Shown: piece after piece, positions 1 to 9,193 of the stretch
Position numbering within the stretch: the first letter of the stretch is position 1
How the letters are laid out: each line of letters opens with the position of its first letter
Source of the DNA: Alkalihalobacillus sp. YIM B00296
GTDB taxonomy: Bacteria > Bacillota > Bacilli > Bacillales > Fictibacillaceae
DNA: 64,000 nucleotides
Assembly (NCBI RefSeq): GCF_020179385.1
Contig: NZ_JAIBLJ010000011.1
Coordinates: 1 to 64,000, forward strand
Reading direction: 5' to 3'
Made by a program: the position numbers and the translations under genes
The notes under the pieces: model-generated
Told to the model about the DNA's origin: nothing
Databases searched by the model: none
What the model saw: the letters and a program-made list of their open reading frames with translations, nothing else

Positions 1-63
1 GGCGTTTTTTCCAGTTACTGTATTCGTTTTGCAGGGCTCTCCTGTGGGGGCTCACTTTTTAAG

Positions 64-91
64 AAAAAAGCTCCCTTTAAAGGGAAGCTTT
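64..91 (-). terminator. Rho-independent terminator after yhaL
   Basis: An inverted repeat (arms about 70-77 and 82-89, AAGCTTCCCTTTAAAGGGAGCTT on a near-perfect palindrome) is followed on the minus strand by six T residues. It lies 10 bases past the yhaL stop and probably ends the yhaM-yhaL transcript. The A/T flanks are imperfect on the plus side, so minus-strand function is preferred. Confidence 0.7.
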
Positions 92-99
92 CTCTCATT

Positions 100-372
100 T
101 TATTCGCCAGATGCTTGATTTCGCCGTTGCTTTTCTTCCTCAATCCGTTCCATATAAATTTTGCCTTCTTCCTCAATGTGTACCCGGTCCAGTTTTCGGT
201 CTTCGACTGTATGGAACCATGATCGGTAGCCTGAGTAACCTATCCCTGCTAGTACGAAGTACATCCACCATGGTACATTTGCGAGAATCGGCTTGAGATT
301 GCTGTATACACCTGTGAATTGTAACAATACAAAAAATAAAACAACCGTAGCGACAACGTATAGGCGGCGCAT
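100..372 (-). CDS. yhaL: YhaL-type sporulation membrane protein
   Basis: A 90-residue protein with two hydrophobic segments (about residues 4-20 and 33-47) and a charged C-terminal tail rich in Glu, Lys and Arg (EEEGKIYMERIEEEKQRR). The tail pattern and the position immediately downstream of yhaM match B. subtilis YhaL, a small sporulation-associated membrane protein whose molecular role is unknown. It is slightly longer at the N-terminus than the usual roughly 70-residue family, adding one extra hydrophobic segment. The ATG at 372 has a strong AAGGGGG ribosome binding site. In B. subtilis prsA lies next to it; that part is outside this window. Confidence 0.75.
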   Translation of the reverse strand: MRRLYVVATVVLFFVLLQFTGVYSNLKPILANVPWWMYFVLAGIGYSGYRSWFHTVEDRKLDRVHIEEEGKIYMERIEEEKQRRNQASGE

Positions 373-442
373 CGACTTTCCCCCTTTGTAGACAAGCTTA
401 GTTATTACAAAGGTATGTTGGAAAACGGTTGTTTATGACTAA

Positions 443-1408
443 TTACAAATTAGGAACTGACTTTTTCTGTTCAGTCAAAGGTTTATAGAATGAACGGTTA
501 TCAAGCGCATAGACACGTTCCGTGTATTCTCCTGGCTTCACTTTACTTAACGCACGATCCAGCATATTCATTTTTGCATCGATGTTATCGATATGATGAA
601 GGATTTCAGCCTCTCGCACTAATGGCGGTTTTGGGCTTCCCCACTCTGCTTTTGAATGGTGGCTCAAAACCATATGTTGAAGGATCAATACTTCTTCTCC
701 TTCAATTTCAAGTTCCCGCGCTGCTTCACCGATTTCTTCCACCATCATCGTAATATGGCCTAACAGGTTACCTTCAAGCGTATAGTGCGGTGCAACCGGT
801 CCCGACAGTTCCTTTGTTTTCCCGAGATCATGCAAGATGACCCCTGCATACAACAGATCCGTATCTAATGACGGATACAATTGGGCGATTGATTTAGCTA
901 GTTTAAGCATTGAAACGACATGGAAAGCCAGTCCCGAGACGAATTCATGGTGGTTTTTCGTGGCAGCCGGGAATTCAAGGAATTCCTTCTGATGCTTTTT
1001 GACCAAATGTCTCGTGATCCTTTGGATATTCGGATTTTTCATTTCAAATATTGCTTGCGTAATCACTTCAGTCATTTCATCCTGTGGAATCGGTGCAGTT
1101 TCCACAAAGTCATGCACACTCACGCTGTCCTGTGAATTCGTCAACCGGATCTGTTTTACTTTAAGTTGTGCTTTTCCGCGATAGCTTGTGATATCCCCCA
1201 TAACTTTGACAATCGATTCAGGAAGATACTGTTGTTCGTCTCCTGGAGTTGAATCCCATAGTTTCGCTTCAATTTCCCCTGTATGGTCCTGGACAATCAG
1301 GGTTAAAAACGGCTTTCCGCTACTGGTAACCCCTTTCGTTGCAGATTTGATCAATAGATAATCATCAAATATGTCCCCTACTTGATAATCTTGAATCCCT
1401 CTTTTCAT
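443..1408 (-). CDS. yhaM: 3'-5' exoribonuclease YhaM
   Basis: A 321-residue protein with an N-terminal OB-fold nucleic-acid binding domain (residues about 10-95, including the stretch GEIEAKLWD) and a C-terminal HD phosphohydrolase domain with HDLGK near residue 190. This is the YhaM arrangement: a Mn2+-dependent 3'-5' exoribonuclease involved in RNA turnover and trimming of transcript ends. The open frame extends 12 codons further to 1444, but the ATG at 1408 has a perfect AGGAGG six to seven bases upstream and gives a length close to the 314 residues of B. subtilis YhaM. Unlike B. subtilis, it is not next to yhaN: a two-component system and an MFS gene separate them. Downstream yhaL is probably cotranscribed. 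Confidence 0.93.
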   Translation of the reverse strand: MKRGIQDYQVGDIFDDYLLIKSATKGVTSSGKPFLTLIVQDHTGEIEAKLWDSTPGDEQQYLPESIVKVMGDITSYRGKAQLKVKQIRLTNSQDSVSVHDFVETAPIPQDEMTEVITQAIFEMKNPNIQRITRHLVKKHQKEFLEFPAATKNHHEFVSGLAFHVVSMLKLAKSIAQLYPSLDTDLLYAGVILHDLGKTKELSGPVAPHYTLEGNLLGHITMMVEEIGEAARELEIEGEEVLILQHMVLSHHSKAEWGSPKPPLVREAEILHHIDNIDAKMNMLDRALSKVKPGEYTERVYALDNRSFYKPLTEQKKSVPNL

Positions 1409-1427
1409 TCTCTTACCTCCTCTTTTT

Positions 1428-2633
1428 TCAGCGGCAATTTTCAATCGTTTGTTCTACTTTGTTGGAAGTCCATACTTTCATGGCAGCCAATGCTCCAAGC
1501 AAGACTGCCGCCCCAAGCAAATACGGTATATGTATATTGACTTCAAATAAAAACCCGGCAAGCACTGGGCCCGCAGCATTTCCCAAGCTTAAAAACGAAT
1601 TGTTCAATCCCATGATCGTCCCTTGTTGTTTGCCCGCTAGTTTTGAAATGAACGAATTAAGGGCTGGGCGTAAGATCGAATTTCCTAGAAAGAATATCGA
1701 AACTGTCAATATCACGGTTACATAGTTGAATGCAAAAACCATCAGGATGAACCCGATCGCACTCCACAGCAACGAACCTGTCACGACACGGTCTTCTCCA
1801 AACCGATTCGTCAGCCTCCCCACCAATGTCCCTTGTGCCACTGCTCCGATTACACCTGTGACGGCTACGATGATGCCAACTTCAGCAGGGTCATATCCGT
1901 ATCTTTTTAATGCATAGAACCCGAAAATCGACGTGAAATTGGCAAGTGCAAAGCTCATTACAAAGACAAGGATGAGGAGAAATCCGACAGGACTCCTCAA
2001 GGCGATCCACATTCTCTTGAATTGGTTCATCTTCTCTTCATTCTTCGCCTCTTCCATCGCTTCAGGAGAAAGGGTTTCCTTCAGCATGAATACCGAAAGA
2101 ATCGCAGCAGAGGTTCCGGCAATTCCAGCAACCAGGAATGGGAGTGAGAGATCGATTTCGGCAAGCCATCCGCCGATCCCTGGTCCTATTACAATTCCTA
2201 ATGCCATCGCTGCTCCTAAAAGGCCCATCCCTTTTCCTCGATCTTCTTCCTGAGTGACATCGGCCACATAAGCCATTGCTGTCGGCATGATGGCAGAAGC
2301 GAACGTGCCTGCTAAAATTCTTGAAGCATAGAGCATCCAGAGATCAGTGGCAAAAGCAAAAATGAATTCAGCTGCAGCGAAACCGAACATTCCTAATGTG
2401 ATCAATGGTTTCCGGCCAATCCGATCTGATAATCTCCCCCAAACCGGTGCCAAGAGAAATTGCATGAACGCAAATGAAGCGACAAGCAATCCAAGATCTC
2501 TACCTGTCGCGTTGAACGCCTCTACATAATAGGGCAGAATCGGGATGACAAGTCCGATTCCGACCATGATGATGAATAAATTAAGCATTAACAGGAGCAT
2601 CGGCCCCTTGTAATTCTTCTTTACTTCTTCCAT
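1428..2633 (-). CDS. MFS drug-type efflux transporter (DHA1 family)
   Basis: A 401-residue integral membrane protein with about twelve hydrophobic segments. The loop between helices 2 and 3 has the MFS signature [11 protein letters not shown] (about residues 61-71) and helix 5 has the antiporter-type motif around [11 protein letters not shown]. Both are typical of proton-coupled 12-TM drug exporters such as Bmr, Blt and NorA, so export of a toxic compound is the likely role; the substrate cannot be read from sequence. It starts 31 bases downstream of the sensor kinase gene on the same strand, so it is probably the target or partner of that two-component system. It lies between yhaN and yhaM, which are adjacent in B. 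subtilis. Confidence 0.8.
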   Translation of the reverse strand: MEEVKKNYKGPMLLLMLNLFIIMVGIGLVIPILPYYVEAFNATGRDLGLLVASFAFMQFLLAPVWGRLSDRIGRKPLITLGMFGFAAAEFIFAFATDLWMLYASRILAGTFASAIMPTAMAYVADVTQEEDRGKGMGLLGAAMALGIVIGPGIGGWLAEIDLSLPFLVAGIAGTSAAILSVFMLKETLSPEAMEEAKNEEKMNQFKRMWIALRSPVGFLLILVFVMSFALANFTSIFGFYALKRYGYDPAEVGIIVAVTGVIGAVAQGTLVGRLTNRFGEDRVVTGSLLWSAIGFILMVFAFNYVTVILTVSIFFLGNSILRPALNSFISKLAGKQQGTIMGLNNSFLSLGNAAGPVLAGFLFEVNIHIPYLLGAAVLLGALAAMKVWTSNKVEQTIENCR

Positions 2634-2664
2634 ACAATCATCCTTCTATATACAATCGGTTCAC

Positions 2665-4002
2665 TTAAATGACGATTATGATTGAAACACCATTTTCGTT
2701 ATTTTGAACCTCTACAGTTCCATTATGAAGTTCGACGATACGTTTGACAATAGCGAGTCCCAGCCCGAATTGTCCTTTATGACTTTTCTGAAAAGGCTCG
2801 AATAACCTTTCAAGACTTTCTTCAGGTATGGGATCACCGTCATTGTGTACGATCATGACTGTTTTCCCCTCTGATTTTTCACAGGTGATATCGATATGGG
2901 ATTCTGCGTAGCGGAGCGCATTCTGGATGATATTCTCGAACACGACTTCCCATTGACTGCGATCCCCATTGAGCTCGATTTCTTCCCCACTCATCCGTAT
3001 TTGGACATCTTCCCTTTGATATAAGAACCGATCGAGGACTTCATCTATCAATGAGCCGAAACGGAAGGTTTCTTTTTTCGGTTCGGCATCTTGCAGTGTA
3101 TCAAGCTTTGAGAAATAAATCATGTCCTTCACACGTTCTTCCATACGACTGGTTTGACTGATGATCACATCCATCATTTCTTCGAGGTCTTTCTCAGGGA
3201 ATACACCATCCTTAACAGACTGTGCATAGCTTTTGATCGTCATGATCGGTGTCTTCAACTCATGGGAAGCGTGCTGTATGAACCGCTTTTGGGACTGGTC
3301 ATTCCTAATCAAGTTCTGCCTCATCCGTTCAAATTGTTCTGAGAGCTGCTGAAAATCCTTATCCCCTCTCAACTCGAACGGTTCACGCCAATTGTGGTTC
3401 CCAATCTGTTCAAACCTTTCACCGAGTGCTCTTAATGGCTTCCTCAAGTAATTGGATAGTAAAATCGCAGGTATGATACTGATTGCAATACCGATTACAA
3501 AAATCCAGATCAACCTTTCCCATAAACGCCGCATGAGTTGATCACGATAAGTGTCCCACATATATGACACCATGAATGCATTATTCCCGTTCACTTCAAT
3601 CGGCTTGATGACATAGAAGAGTGTGGCATCACGATAGGAAAGATGGAAATCACCTTCATCCTTTTCAAGAAAAATGGCTTTTTCCCACATATTGCGTAAA
3701 ACGGTTTCTGGTACATTGTCACCTTTAATGACGAACGATTGATCGCCTAGTATAAGATGTCCGACAGATCTCGCTGCTTCTCTCCGCTCGATGAAATTGA
3801 GATTTGTATCCGGTAATTCCTGTTCTGGTCCAGTCGGCCCCTCCAGAATGAGGTTTTGCTGTTCTTTGATGATCCGATACGATTCATCTGTCAACGTCTC
3901 ACGCATAGATAGGGGGTAGATGATGACGACACATAATCCGACGACGAATACAAGCAGGAAAAAGGACAGCCAGATCCTCTGTGCGATGCTCAGCTTTTTC
4001 AC
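2665..4002 (-). CDS. Two-component sensor histidine kinase
   Basis: A 445-residue kinase with a first transmembrane helix at about residues 9-30, an extracytoplasmic sensor region of about 130 residues, a second helix at about 163-182, a HAMP linker, a HisKA domain with phospho-acceptor His247 in SHELKTP, and a HATPase_c domain with N-box (NIIQNALRY) and GLGLAIVKRI. The GTG start overlaps the stop of the response regulator by four bases (GTGA), so the two are translationally coupled. The sensor region has no family I recognise. The downstream MFS exporter gene suggests a role in sensing a toxic compound or envelope stress; this is inference from position only. Confidence 0.9.
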   Translation of the reverse strand: MKKLSIAQRIWLSFFLLVFVVGLCVVIIYPLSMRETLTDESYRIIKEQQNLILEGPTGPEQELPDTNLNFIERREAARSVGHLILGDQSFVIKGDNVPETVLRNMWEKAIFLEKDEGDFHLSYRDATLFYVIKPIEVNGNNAFMVSYMWDTYRDQLMRRLWERLIWIFVIGIAISIIPAILLSNYLRKPLRALGERFEQIGNHNWREPFELRGDKDFQQLSEQFERMRQNLIRNDQSQKRFIQHASHELKTPIMTIKSYAQSVKDGVFPEKDLEEMMDVIISQTSRMEERVKDMIYFSKLDTLQDAEPKKETFRFGSLIDEVLDRFLYQREDVQIRMSGEEIELNGDRSQWEVVFENIIQNALRYAESHIDITCEKSEGKTVMIVHNDGDPIPEESLERLFEPFQKSHKGQFGLGLAIVKRIVELHNGTVEVQNNENGVSIIIVI

Positions 4003-4670
4003 GAGGCTTCAATCCTGTAACCACCGCCGTATAACGTTTCAAGATTGAGGCGCGGCATCTTTTTGCGGATTCTGCGGACTACGTCATCGACAGCGCGTTC
4101 GGACCCGACGTAATCCTTCCCCCAAACATTTTCAAGGATGTCTAAACGTGATTTTGTTTCATTCAGATGCTCTGACAGAAAGAGCACGACCTCGAATTCT
4201 TTCGTGGTCAAGTCGACCACCTCATTTTTATAGGTAATTTTCCGTTCAATCGGCTGGATACAATAATCATTCACCAAGCGATTCTGATACTTCCCACCCG
4301 GTCCGTCATAAACACGCTTCATGAGCTTTTTCGCCCTAATCACAAGTTCCTTCGGCAAGAATGGCTTTGAAATATAGTCGTCACTCCCCAATTCCAATCC
4401 GATGACACGGTCGAGATCCTGGTCCCTTGCTGAAGTGAAGATAACGGGGACATCTGTCCGTTCTCTTATTTGTTTTAAAATTTCATATCCATCCACACCA
4501 GGAAGCATGATATCCAAAACCCAGAGGTGGGGCGGCTTATCCAAGTACTCCAATGCACTTGTGCCATCATGAAAGACTTTGACCACCCAACCCTCTTTTT
4601 CCATATACGCTTTTAGTATAGCCGATAAATCCTGTTCATCTTCCACGAGATAAATCGTATAGCTTTCCAT
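3999..4670 (-). CDS. OmpR-family response regulator
   Basis: A 223-residue protein with a receiver domain (acidic pocket Glu10/Asp11, phospho-acceptor Asp53 in LDIMLPG, Thr in IFTSARD, Lys in ISKPF) and a C-terminal winged-helix DNA-binding domain (LTTKEFEVVLFL, then VDDVVRRIRKK). The frame is open to a TTG at 4679, but AGGAG lies directly against that codon and nine bases before the ATG at 4670, so the ATG is used here. The gene overlaps its histidine kinase partner. It most likely controls the adjacent MFS exporter operon; no binding site could be identified. Confidence 0.9.
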   Translation of the reverse strand: MESYTIYLVEDEQDLSAILKAYMEKEGWVVKVFHDGTSALEYLDKPPHLWVLDIMLPGVDGYEILKQIRERTDVPVIFTSARDQDLDRVIGLELGSDDYISKPFLPKELVIRAKKLMKRVYDGPGGKYQNRLVNDYCIQPIERKITYKNEVVDLTTKEFEVVLFLSEHLNETKSRLDILENVWGKDYVGSERAVDDVVRRIRKKMPRLNLETLYGGGYRIEAS

Positions 4671-4691
4671 ATCGCTCAACTCCTGCAGAAA

Positions 4692-7676
4692 CTAATAAGT
4701 TTGTGTTTCAAGTTCCGTTGTTGTTGCTGGCAACCGTAATGGACGGCCACACAGGTATGTCGCGGTTGTTCCATGACATGTGAAATAAAGGACCTGTCTA
4801 CCGCCGGCAATGGACTTGATAAGGTCAAAGGCCAATTTCCGGCGCTTCTCATCGAAGTTCACAAGGATATCATCCATGATCAAAGGAAAATCACCTTTAT
4901 TTTCATATTCTTCTGCCAAAGCGATCCTTAAAGATAAATAAAGCTGCTCCATCGTAGCTCTGCTCAACTCTTCCGGCTTGAAAATCACTCCATCATTACG
5001 CTCGATAAGAAAACTCTCTTCACCTTTTGGGGCGATGATCCGGGTGTATCCCCCTTCTGTCATTGCAGAAAAATAATTCTCTGCCCTGTTGACGACTCTT
5101 GGTTGTCTTTCTGCTTGAAAGTTTCGTTTCGCTCGGTCGAGTATATATTGTGCAGTACGATAGACTGCCCATTTCTTAGCTTCTGTAAGAAATTCACTCT
5201 TGGCCAGATGCAGGGCATGAAGTTGATTCGAATATGTCCCGTCTTCTTCTAGATGGGTGATGGATGCCTGAAGGCGGGAACATTCATCACGTAACCTGTC
5301 GATGGCATTGATGGTCCCTTCAAGTTCTTCTTCCAACTCTTTCAGCCGTGATGAGAGATTCAACACCTCCTCAGGATTCTGCTCAAGATGTTCAATCGTT
5401 TTCCGATCAGTTGTTGCTTCAAGCTGAGAGCGGACCATCTGCAGTTGTTCTGTCCATTTCTCATATTTATCATTCGCTTTTCCTTTTTGTCGAAAAGCTT
5501 CTTCATCATGAACCTCAGCTTTCTGGAACAATTTCTGGATCTCTTGTGTATATTGGGCTAGCTTTTTCGTCAATCCTTCATGATGCTCTCTAAGGCCGGC
5601 AATTGAACGTGTTAAGGATTCCTTTTCTTTCCGTTTTTTCTTCTCCTCATCCAAACGACTTGACAATTGGGTCATAAGGTTATCAAGCGACTGGGAACTA
5701 TCGATGTGGACAATGTCAGCGATTTTCTTTACCGCATTTTCGTATCCAGTGATCTCTCCATGGAGCTTTTCATGGCCTCTTTTCAGATGGGAACGCTCCG
5801 TCAATCTTTTCTTCAACTGGCTGACCCGATCGAAGATTTCAAGAAGCATGTTGTCCGGAACATTGACTGGCATATGGCACAATTCCCTCCATTCAGCCAA
5901 TTCATCCATTACCTGATGATGATTGATCTCCCATTCATCATAACGACGGGCGACCTCCTGATATCGTTTTTCAAGATCCCGTTCGTGCTCCTTAAGGTGT
6001 TCATATTGTACAGCAAGCTGCTGTTGATTGATGACCAATTGATTCAACCGGTCCAATTCAGAGGAGTCATAGCATTCGTGACGATCATCAAGTTCATTCT
6101 CAAGGTCTGTAATTTGCCGTTCGAGTAAATCTCCCTTTCCTGTACTGTCATTTTTACGAAGAAGAAAACCTGTCCCGATCAAACTGATACCAATGATCAG
6201 TCCTGCTGCATAATCGCCGTTCATTATCCAGATGCCGGCCAATACCACACCAAGAACGATCAATGCCCAAATCGTGATTCGAGAAATTGGATTTTCATCA
6301 GATGGATGTTGAAGGTTTTTAAGTCTTTCAATCCGTTCCTTTATGAACTCCGGAGACTGGCTTGATAAGCGTGTTACTTTTTCCCGGTAAGACTGGACCG
6401 TTTCTTCTGGGAGGATTTGGGTTTTTATCCTCTCCCTTTTTGCTTCATTCGCCTCCAGCTGTGCTCGAGCTTGCAGCAAGCCCTCATCAAGTCTTTTTTG
6501 ATCCTCCTTCGATTGATCAAACCTTTTCAGTCTCGTCACCAATTGTTGCTTTGTAACGAGATCCGTTTTGACCGATTGGATCCTCTCTCCTGTCCATTCC
6601 TGACCGATTGTACGGATTTCATGATCGATTTCTTGTTGCAAGTAATCGATCCGTTCCTCCATCTTGTGATAATCTTCAAGCCTTCCTTTAAACAGCCGGA
6701 AGGAACTCTCCAGTTCAATGATTTCAGAGGACAGGTGCATCCATTTACCGTCCAGTTGTAACGTATGGATTTCCTCCTCATTCTTCCTGATCAAATTTTC
6801 CGTATGTTCACAGTCACCGATCAACTCGATTTGTCTTTCTTTCAAACTTCGAAATCGCTCGAGCCCTTCCTCTGGAAATGGCGTAGCGACGGGCAGCTCC
6901 ATTAACTGATGCTCGATTGTATTTTTTCTTTCGATGAGCGGGTTGATCGATTGGATATGCTGAAGCTCTGTCAATTTTTGTTCGAGGCTCTTTTTTGTTC
7001 TTTCGCATTCTGCCAATTCTTCTCTTTTATCCGCTAATCCAGCCCTCATCCGATTATACTCATCCAGCTTTTTACGCCATTGCTTCACGTTTTGTTCCAA
7101 CTCTTGAAGGTTATTAAGCTTTTGATTCAAAAGCGGATTCTTCCCATTCGGTTTGAATCGTTTATTTTGGTTTTCCTCAAAGGCGGTTGAAATTTCATTA
7201 AGCTGTTGGGCACCTGTCAACCCAGCATTGAAAAGGTATTCCCCCAACTGTTCTGACTTGATTTCATTCACCTTCTGCAATCCGTCCAGATTAAAAGACA
7301 ACACATCATGGAAGGCCTGGTGATTCACTTCTCCTAACAACTGGCTTAAGAATCCTTCATCTACTCTGTCCCCATCTTCTTTTAAAATTGTGACGGTTCC
7401 TGATGCGCCCCCTTTCCGTTCTACTGTAATAAGCCCATACTCGATCGTTTCGATACGCAGCTTTCCTCCGTAAGCTTGAGTTGTTTTCGGTTCATACCTC
7501 AACCGCTTCTCACTTCTCTTCGGAAAACCGAACAACATATAATCCATGAAAGCCATCAACGTTGATTTACCTGATTCATTATCCCCATAGATGACCTGAA
7601 GATCTGTATCTTCAAATTGGATGAATTCATTCTCGAACCGACCGAAACCGTATATATGTAAGTCCTTGATTCTCAT
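4692..7676 (-). CDS. yhaN: YhaN, SbcC/Rad50-like membrane-spanning ATPase
   Basis: A 994-residue protein with a Walker A motif (GDNESGKST, residues 31-39) in an AAA domain split by about 800 residues of charged coiled coil, and a C-terminal signature/Walker B block (LSRATMEQLYLSLRIAL, then LIMDDILVNFD). This is the SMC/Rad50 plan. Near residues 465-510 two strongly hydrophobic segments interrupt the coiled coil, as is known for YhaN-type proteins and unlike classical SbcC. It overlaps yhaO by four bases, and YhaO is the Mre11/SbcD-type nuclease partner, so the pair probably processes DNA ends or branched DNA. A LexA-like box precedes yhaO. The family is normally about 960 residues. Confidence 0.88.
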   Translation of the reverse strand: MRIKDLHIYGFGRFENEFIQFEDTDLQVIYGDNESGKSTLMAFMDYMLFGFPKRSEKRLRYEPKTTQAYGGKLRIETIEYGLITVERKGGASGTVTILKEDGDRVDEGFLSQLLGEVNHQAFHDVLSFNLDGLQKVNEIKSEQLGEYLFNAGLTGAQQLNEISTAFEENQNKRFKPNGKNPLLNQKLNNLQELEQNVKQWRKKLDEYNRMRAGLADKREELAECERTKKSLEQKLTELQHIQSINPLIERKNTIEHQLMELPVATPFPEEGLERFRSLKERQIELIGDCEHTENLIRKNEEEIHTLQLDGKWMHLSSEIIELESSFRLFKGRLEDYHKMEERIDYLQQEIDHEIRTIGQEWTGERIQSVKTDLVTKQQLVTRLKRFDQSKEDQKRLDEGLLQARAQLEANEAKRERIKTQILPEETVQSYREKVTRLSSQSPEFIKERIERLKNLQHPSDENPISRITIWALIVLGVVLAGIWIMNGDYAAGLIIGISLIGTGFLLRKNDSTGKGDLLERQITDLENELDDRHECYDSSELDRLNQLVINQQQLAVQYEHLKEHERDLEKRYQEVARRYDEWEINHHQVMDELAEWRELCHMPVNVPDNMLLEIFDRVSQLKKRLTERSHLKRGHEKLHGEITGYENAVKKIADIVHIDSSQSLDNLMTQLSSRLDEEKKKRKEKESLTRSIAGLREHHEGLTKKLAQYTQEIQKLFQKAEVHDEEAFRQKGKANDKYEKWTEQLQMVRSQLEATTDRKTIEHLEQNPEEVLNLSSRLKELEEELEGTINAIDRLRDECSRLQASITHLEEDGTYSNQLHALHLAKSEFLTEAKKWAVYRTAQYILDRAKRNFQAERQPRVVNRAENYFSAMTEGGYTRIIAPKGEESFLIERNDGVIFKPEELSRATMEQLYLSLRIALAEEYENKGDFPLIMDDILVNFDEKRRKLAFDLIKSIAGGRQVLYFTCHGTTATYLCGRPLRLPATTTELETQTY

Positions 7677-8908
7677 CGGTCCCCCTGCCTTTCTGAGTAC
7701 AGGGCCATTGATTCGATCAAAAGCCTCTTCGCTTCCTCTAAAATTTCTTCATCTTCAAAACTGCCCTCATCCAAAAATTTCTTCGCTTTTTTATGCTTCA
7801 AGAGTGGTTCCAGAACAGGCTCGACCCTTTCCATTTCCTCGAAAACAGTGAAAATTTCCTTCATGAAAGGTGAATTTCCGAGTTCGACATCCGAGTAGAT
7901 TGGTTCTACTTTTATCTGATCCACCCATACGAATGGTTCTTCCGTCTCTTCTCCTTCTTGCAAATGATCGAGCAAATCATCGAGTGTATCGTTTTCATAG
8001 AGTGATTGGAGAGCAGGGCTTTCCCCTGAAAGCTCAATCGATAAAATCGTATTCACTTCTGTTGCTCGAAATCTCTCTTTTACAACGTGTAGGTGATAGA
8101 TCAGCTCATCCACCGAATCAAAATGCAGAGTGGAAAGATGTTCAGTCTCCCATCTTACAGCAGAAGAATCAAGGAAGGTCAATGTGGTTTCTGCCTCTGT
8201 CATCTCAACTAGATAGCAACCTTTCTCACCGCTCTCTTTCCTATTCAATCCTTGAATGTTACCCGGATAGATGACATGTGGATGATGCGACAACTCTTCC
8301 CGTTTATGGATATGGCCTAATGCCCAGTAATCAAATGGGCGAGCTTTCAATTCATTCAGTATGAAAGGAGCATATGTGTGATGATGGGTGGTTACACCGC
8401 TCGTTCCGTGCAATATTGCGATATGGAATAGGGCACCATCCACCTTTTTGTATTTTGAGGAGATGTTTTCCGTGACAGTTTGTTTTGGAAAGCTGTAGCC
8501 GTAAAGATGGGCAAGGACCTCGCCTTCTTTTTCAAAAGGGATCATGTCTGGCTCCTTGCTGCTGAAGAAGTGGACATTGTCGGGCCATGTAAGTTTGACG
8601 TATTCGCCAGCCAAATGGTCATGGTTTCCATGGATGACATAAACCTCGATTCCGTCATTATCCAGTAGTTGAAACTGATTTTTCAGGAACAATTGCGCTT
8701 TCAGACTCCGATTCGCGCCATCATATAAATCACCTGAAATAACAATGAAATCGACTTGCTTTTCAATGGCAAGTCCAACAATGCGTTTGAAGGACCGGAA
8801 CGTACTCTCTTTGATGAGATGGAATATAGGCTCCGGTAAATGGCCCAACCCCTTGAAAGGCGTATCAATATGTAAATCTGCAGTATGTAGAAACCTTATT
8901 TTACGCAT
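7673..8908 (-). CDS. yhaO: YhaO, Mre11/SbcD-like metallophosphoesterase
   Basis: A 411-residue calcineurin-fold nuclease. The metal-binding motifs are in order: Asp11/His13 in HTADLHID, GDLYDGANRS, GNHDHL, and GHIHK. These are the phosphoesterase motifs of Mre11/SbcD. It overlaps yhaN by four bases, so the two are produced together, as in B. subtilis where yhaO-yhaN-yhaM form an operon I recall as part of the LexA regulon. The N-terminal nuclease domain is complete; the C-terminal 150 residues are the family-specific capping and partner-binding part. The ATG at 8908 follows GGATGAGGTAACG. Confidence 0.9.
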   Translation of the reverse strand: MRKIRFLHTADLHIDTPFKGLGHLPEPIFHLIKESTFRSFKRIVGLAIEKQVDFIVISGDLYDGANRSLKAQLFLKNQFQLLDNDGIEVYVIHGNHDHLAGEYVKLTWPDNVHFFSSKEPDMIPFEKEGEVLAHLYGYSFPKQTVTENISSKYKKVDGALFHIAILHGTSGVTTHHHTYAPFILNELKARPFDYWALGHIHKREELSHHPHVIYPGNIQGLNRKESGEKGCYLVEMTEAETTLTFLDSSAVRWETEHLSTLHFDSVDELIYHLHVVKERFRATEVNTILSIELSGESPALQSLYENDTLDDLLDHLQEGEETEEPFVWVDQIKVEPIYSDVELGNSPFMKEIFTVFEEMERVEPVLEPLLKHKKAKKFLDEGSFEDEEILEEAKRLLIESMALYSERQGDR

Positions 8909-8962
8909 CGTTACCTCATCCTTTCATTGCAAGATCTTTAGTGTTATTTTACCACATCTATA

Positions 8963-8976
8963 CGAGCGCTTGTTCG
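8963..8976 (-). promoter_or_regulatory. Candidate LexA/DinR operator upstream of yhaO-yhaN
   Basis: The 14-base palindromic site reads CGAACAAGCGCTCG on the minus strand, one base away from the Gram-positive SOS box CGAAC-N4-GTTCG. It is 55 bases upstream of the yhaO start, just 5' of a TAAAAT that could be a -10 element. Homologous genes in B. subtilis belong to the SOS regulon as I recall. One mismatch in the right half leaves doubt. Confidence 0.5.
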
Positions 8977-8994
8977 TCATCCTATATTGCGATA

Positions 8995-9153
8995 AGAAAA
9001 GCGTAAACGCCCTGATCAACCACGAAGGTCAATGAAAGTCCGACGAGGAGGCTGCCGCCGCCACAGGAGGACTGAAGTGATCCAAGTGGTCGGGCGTTGG
9101 AGCTAGACATTCCTTCATTGAAATAAAATTTTTTATGCTTTCTTATCTTTTAA
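8995..9153 (+). repeat. Dispersed repeat, copy A (short form)
   Basis: Begins AGAAAAGCGTAAACGCCCTG and ends around GGGCGTTGGAGCTAGACAT, followed by a shared T-rich tail ending TTTCTTATC. The same ends and middle (GTCCGACGAGGAGGCT, CTGAAGTGATCCAAGTGG) recur at 12478, 15219, 17293 (inverted), 30511, 33183 (degenerate) and 37379. CGCCC near the start can pair with GGGCG near the end. No open frame is preserved between copies. Confidence 0.85.
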
Positions 9154-9179
9154 AAAAGACCCTATCCAGGGATAGAGCC
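9152..9179 (-). terminator. Rho-independent terminator after yhaP
   Basis: A ten-pair stem (arms 9158-9167 and 9170-9179) followed on the minus strand by six T residues, 15 bases past the yhaP stop codon. Confidence 0.85.
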
Positions 9180-9193
9180 TTTGTAGTCGATTA

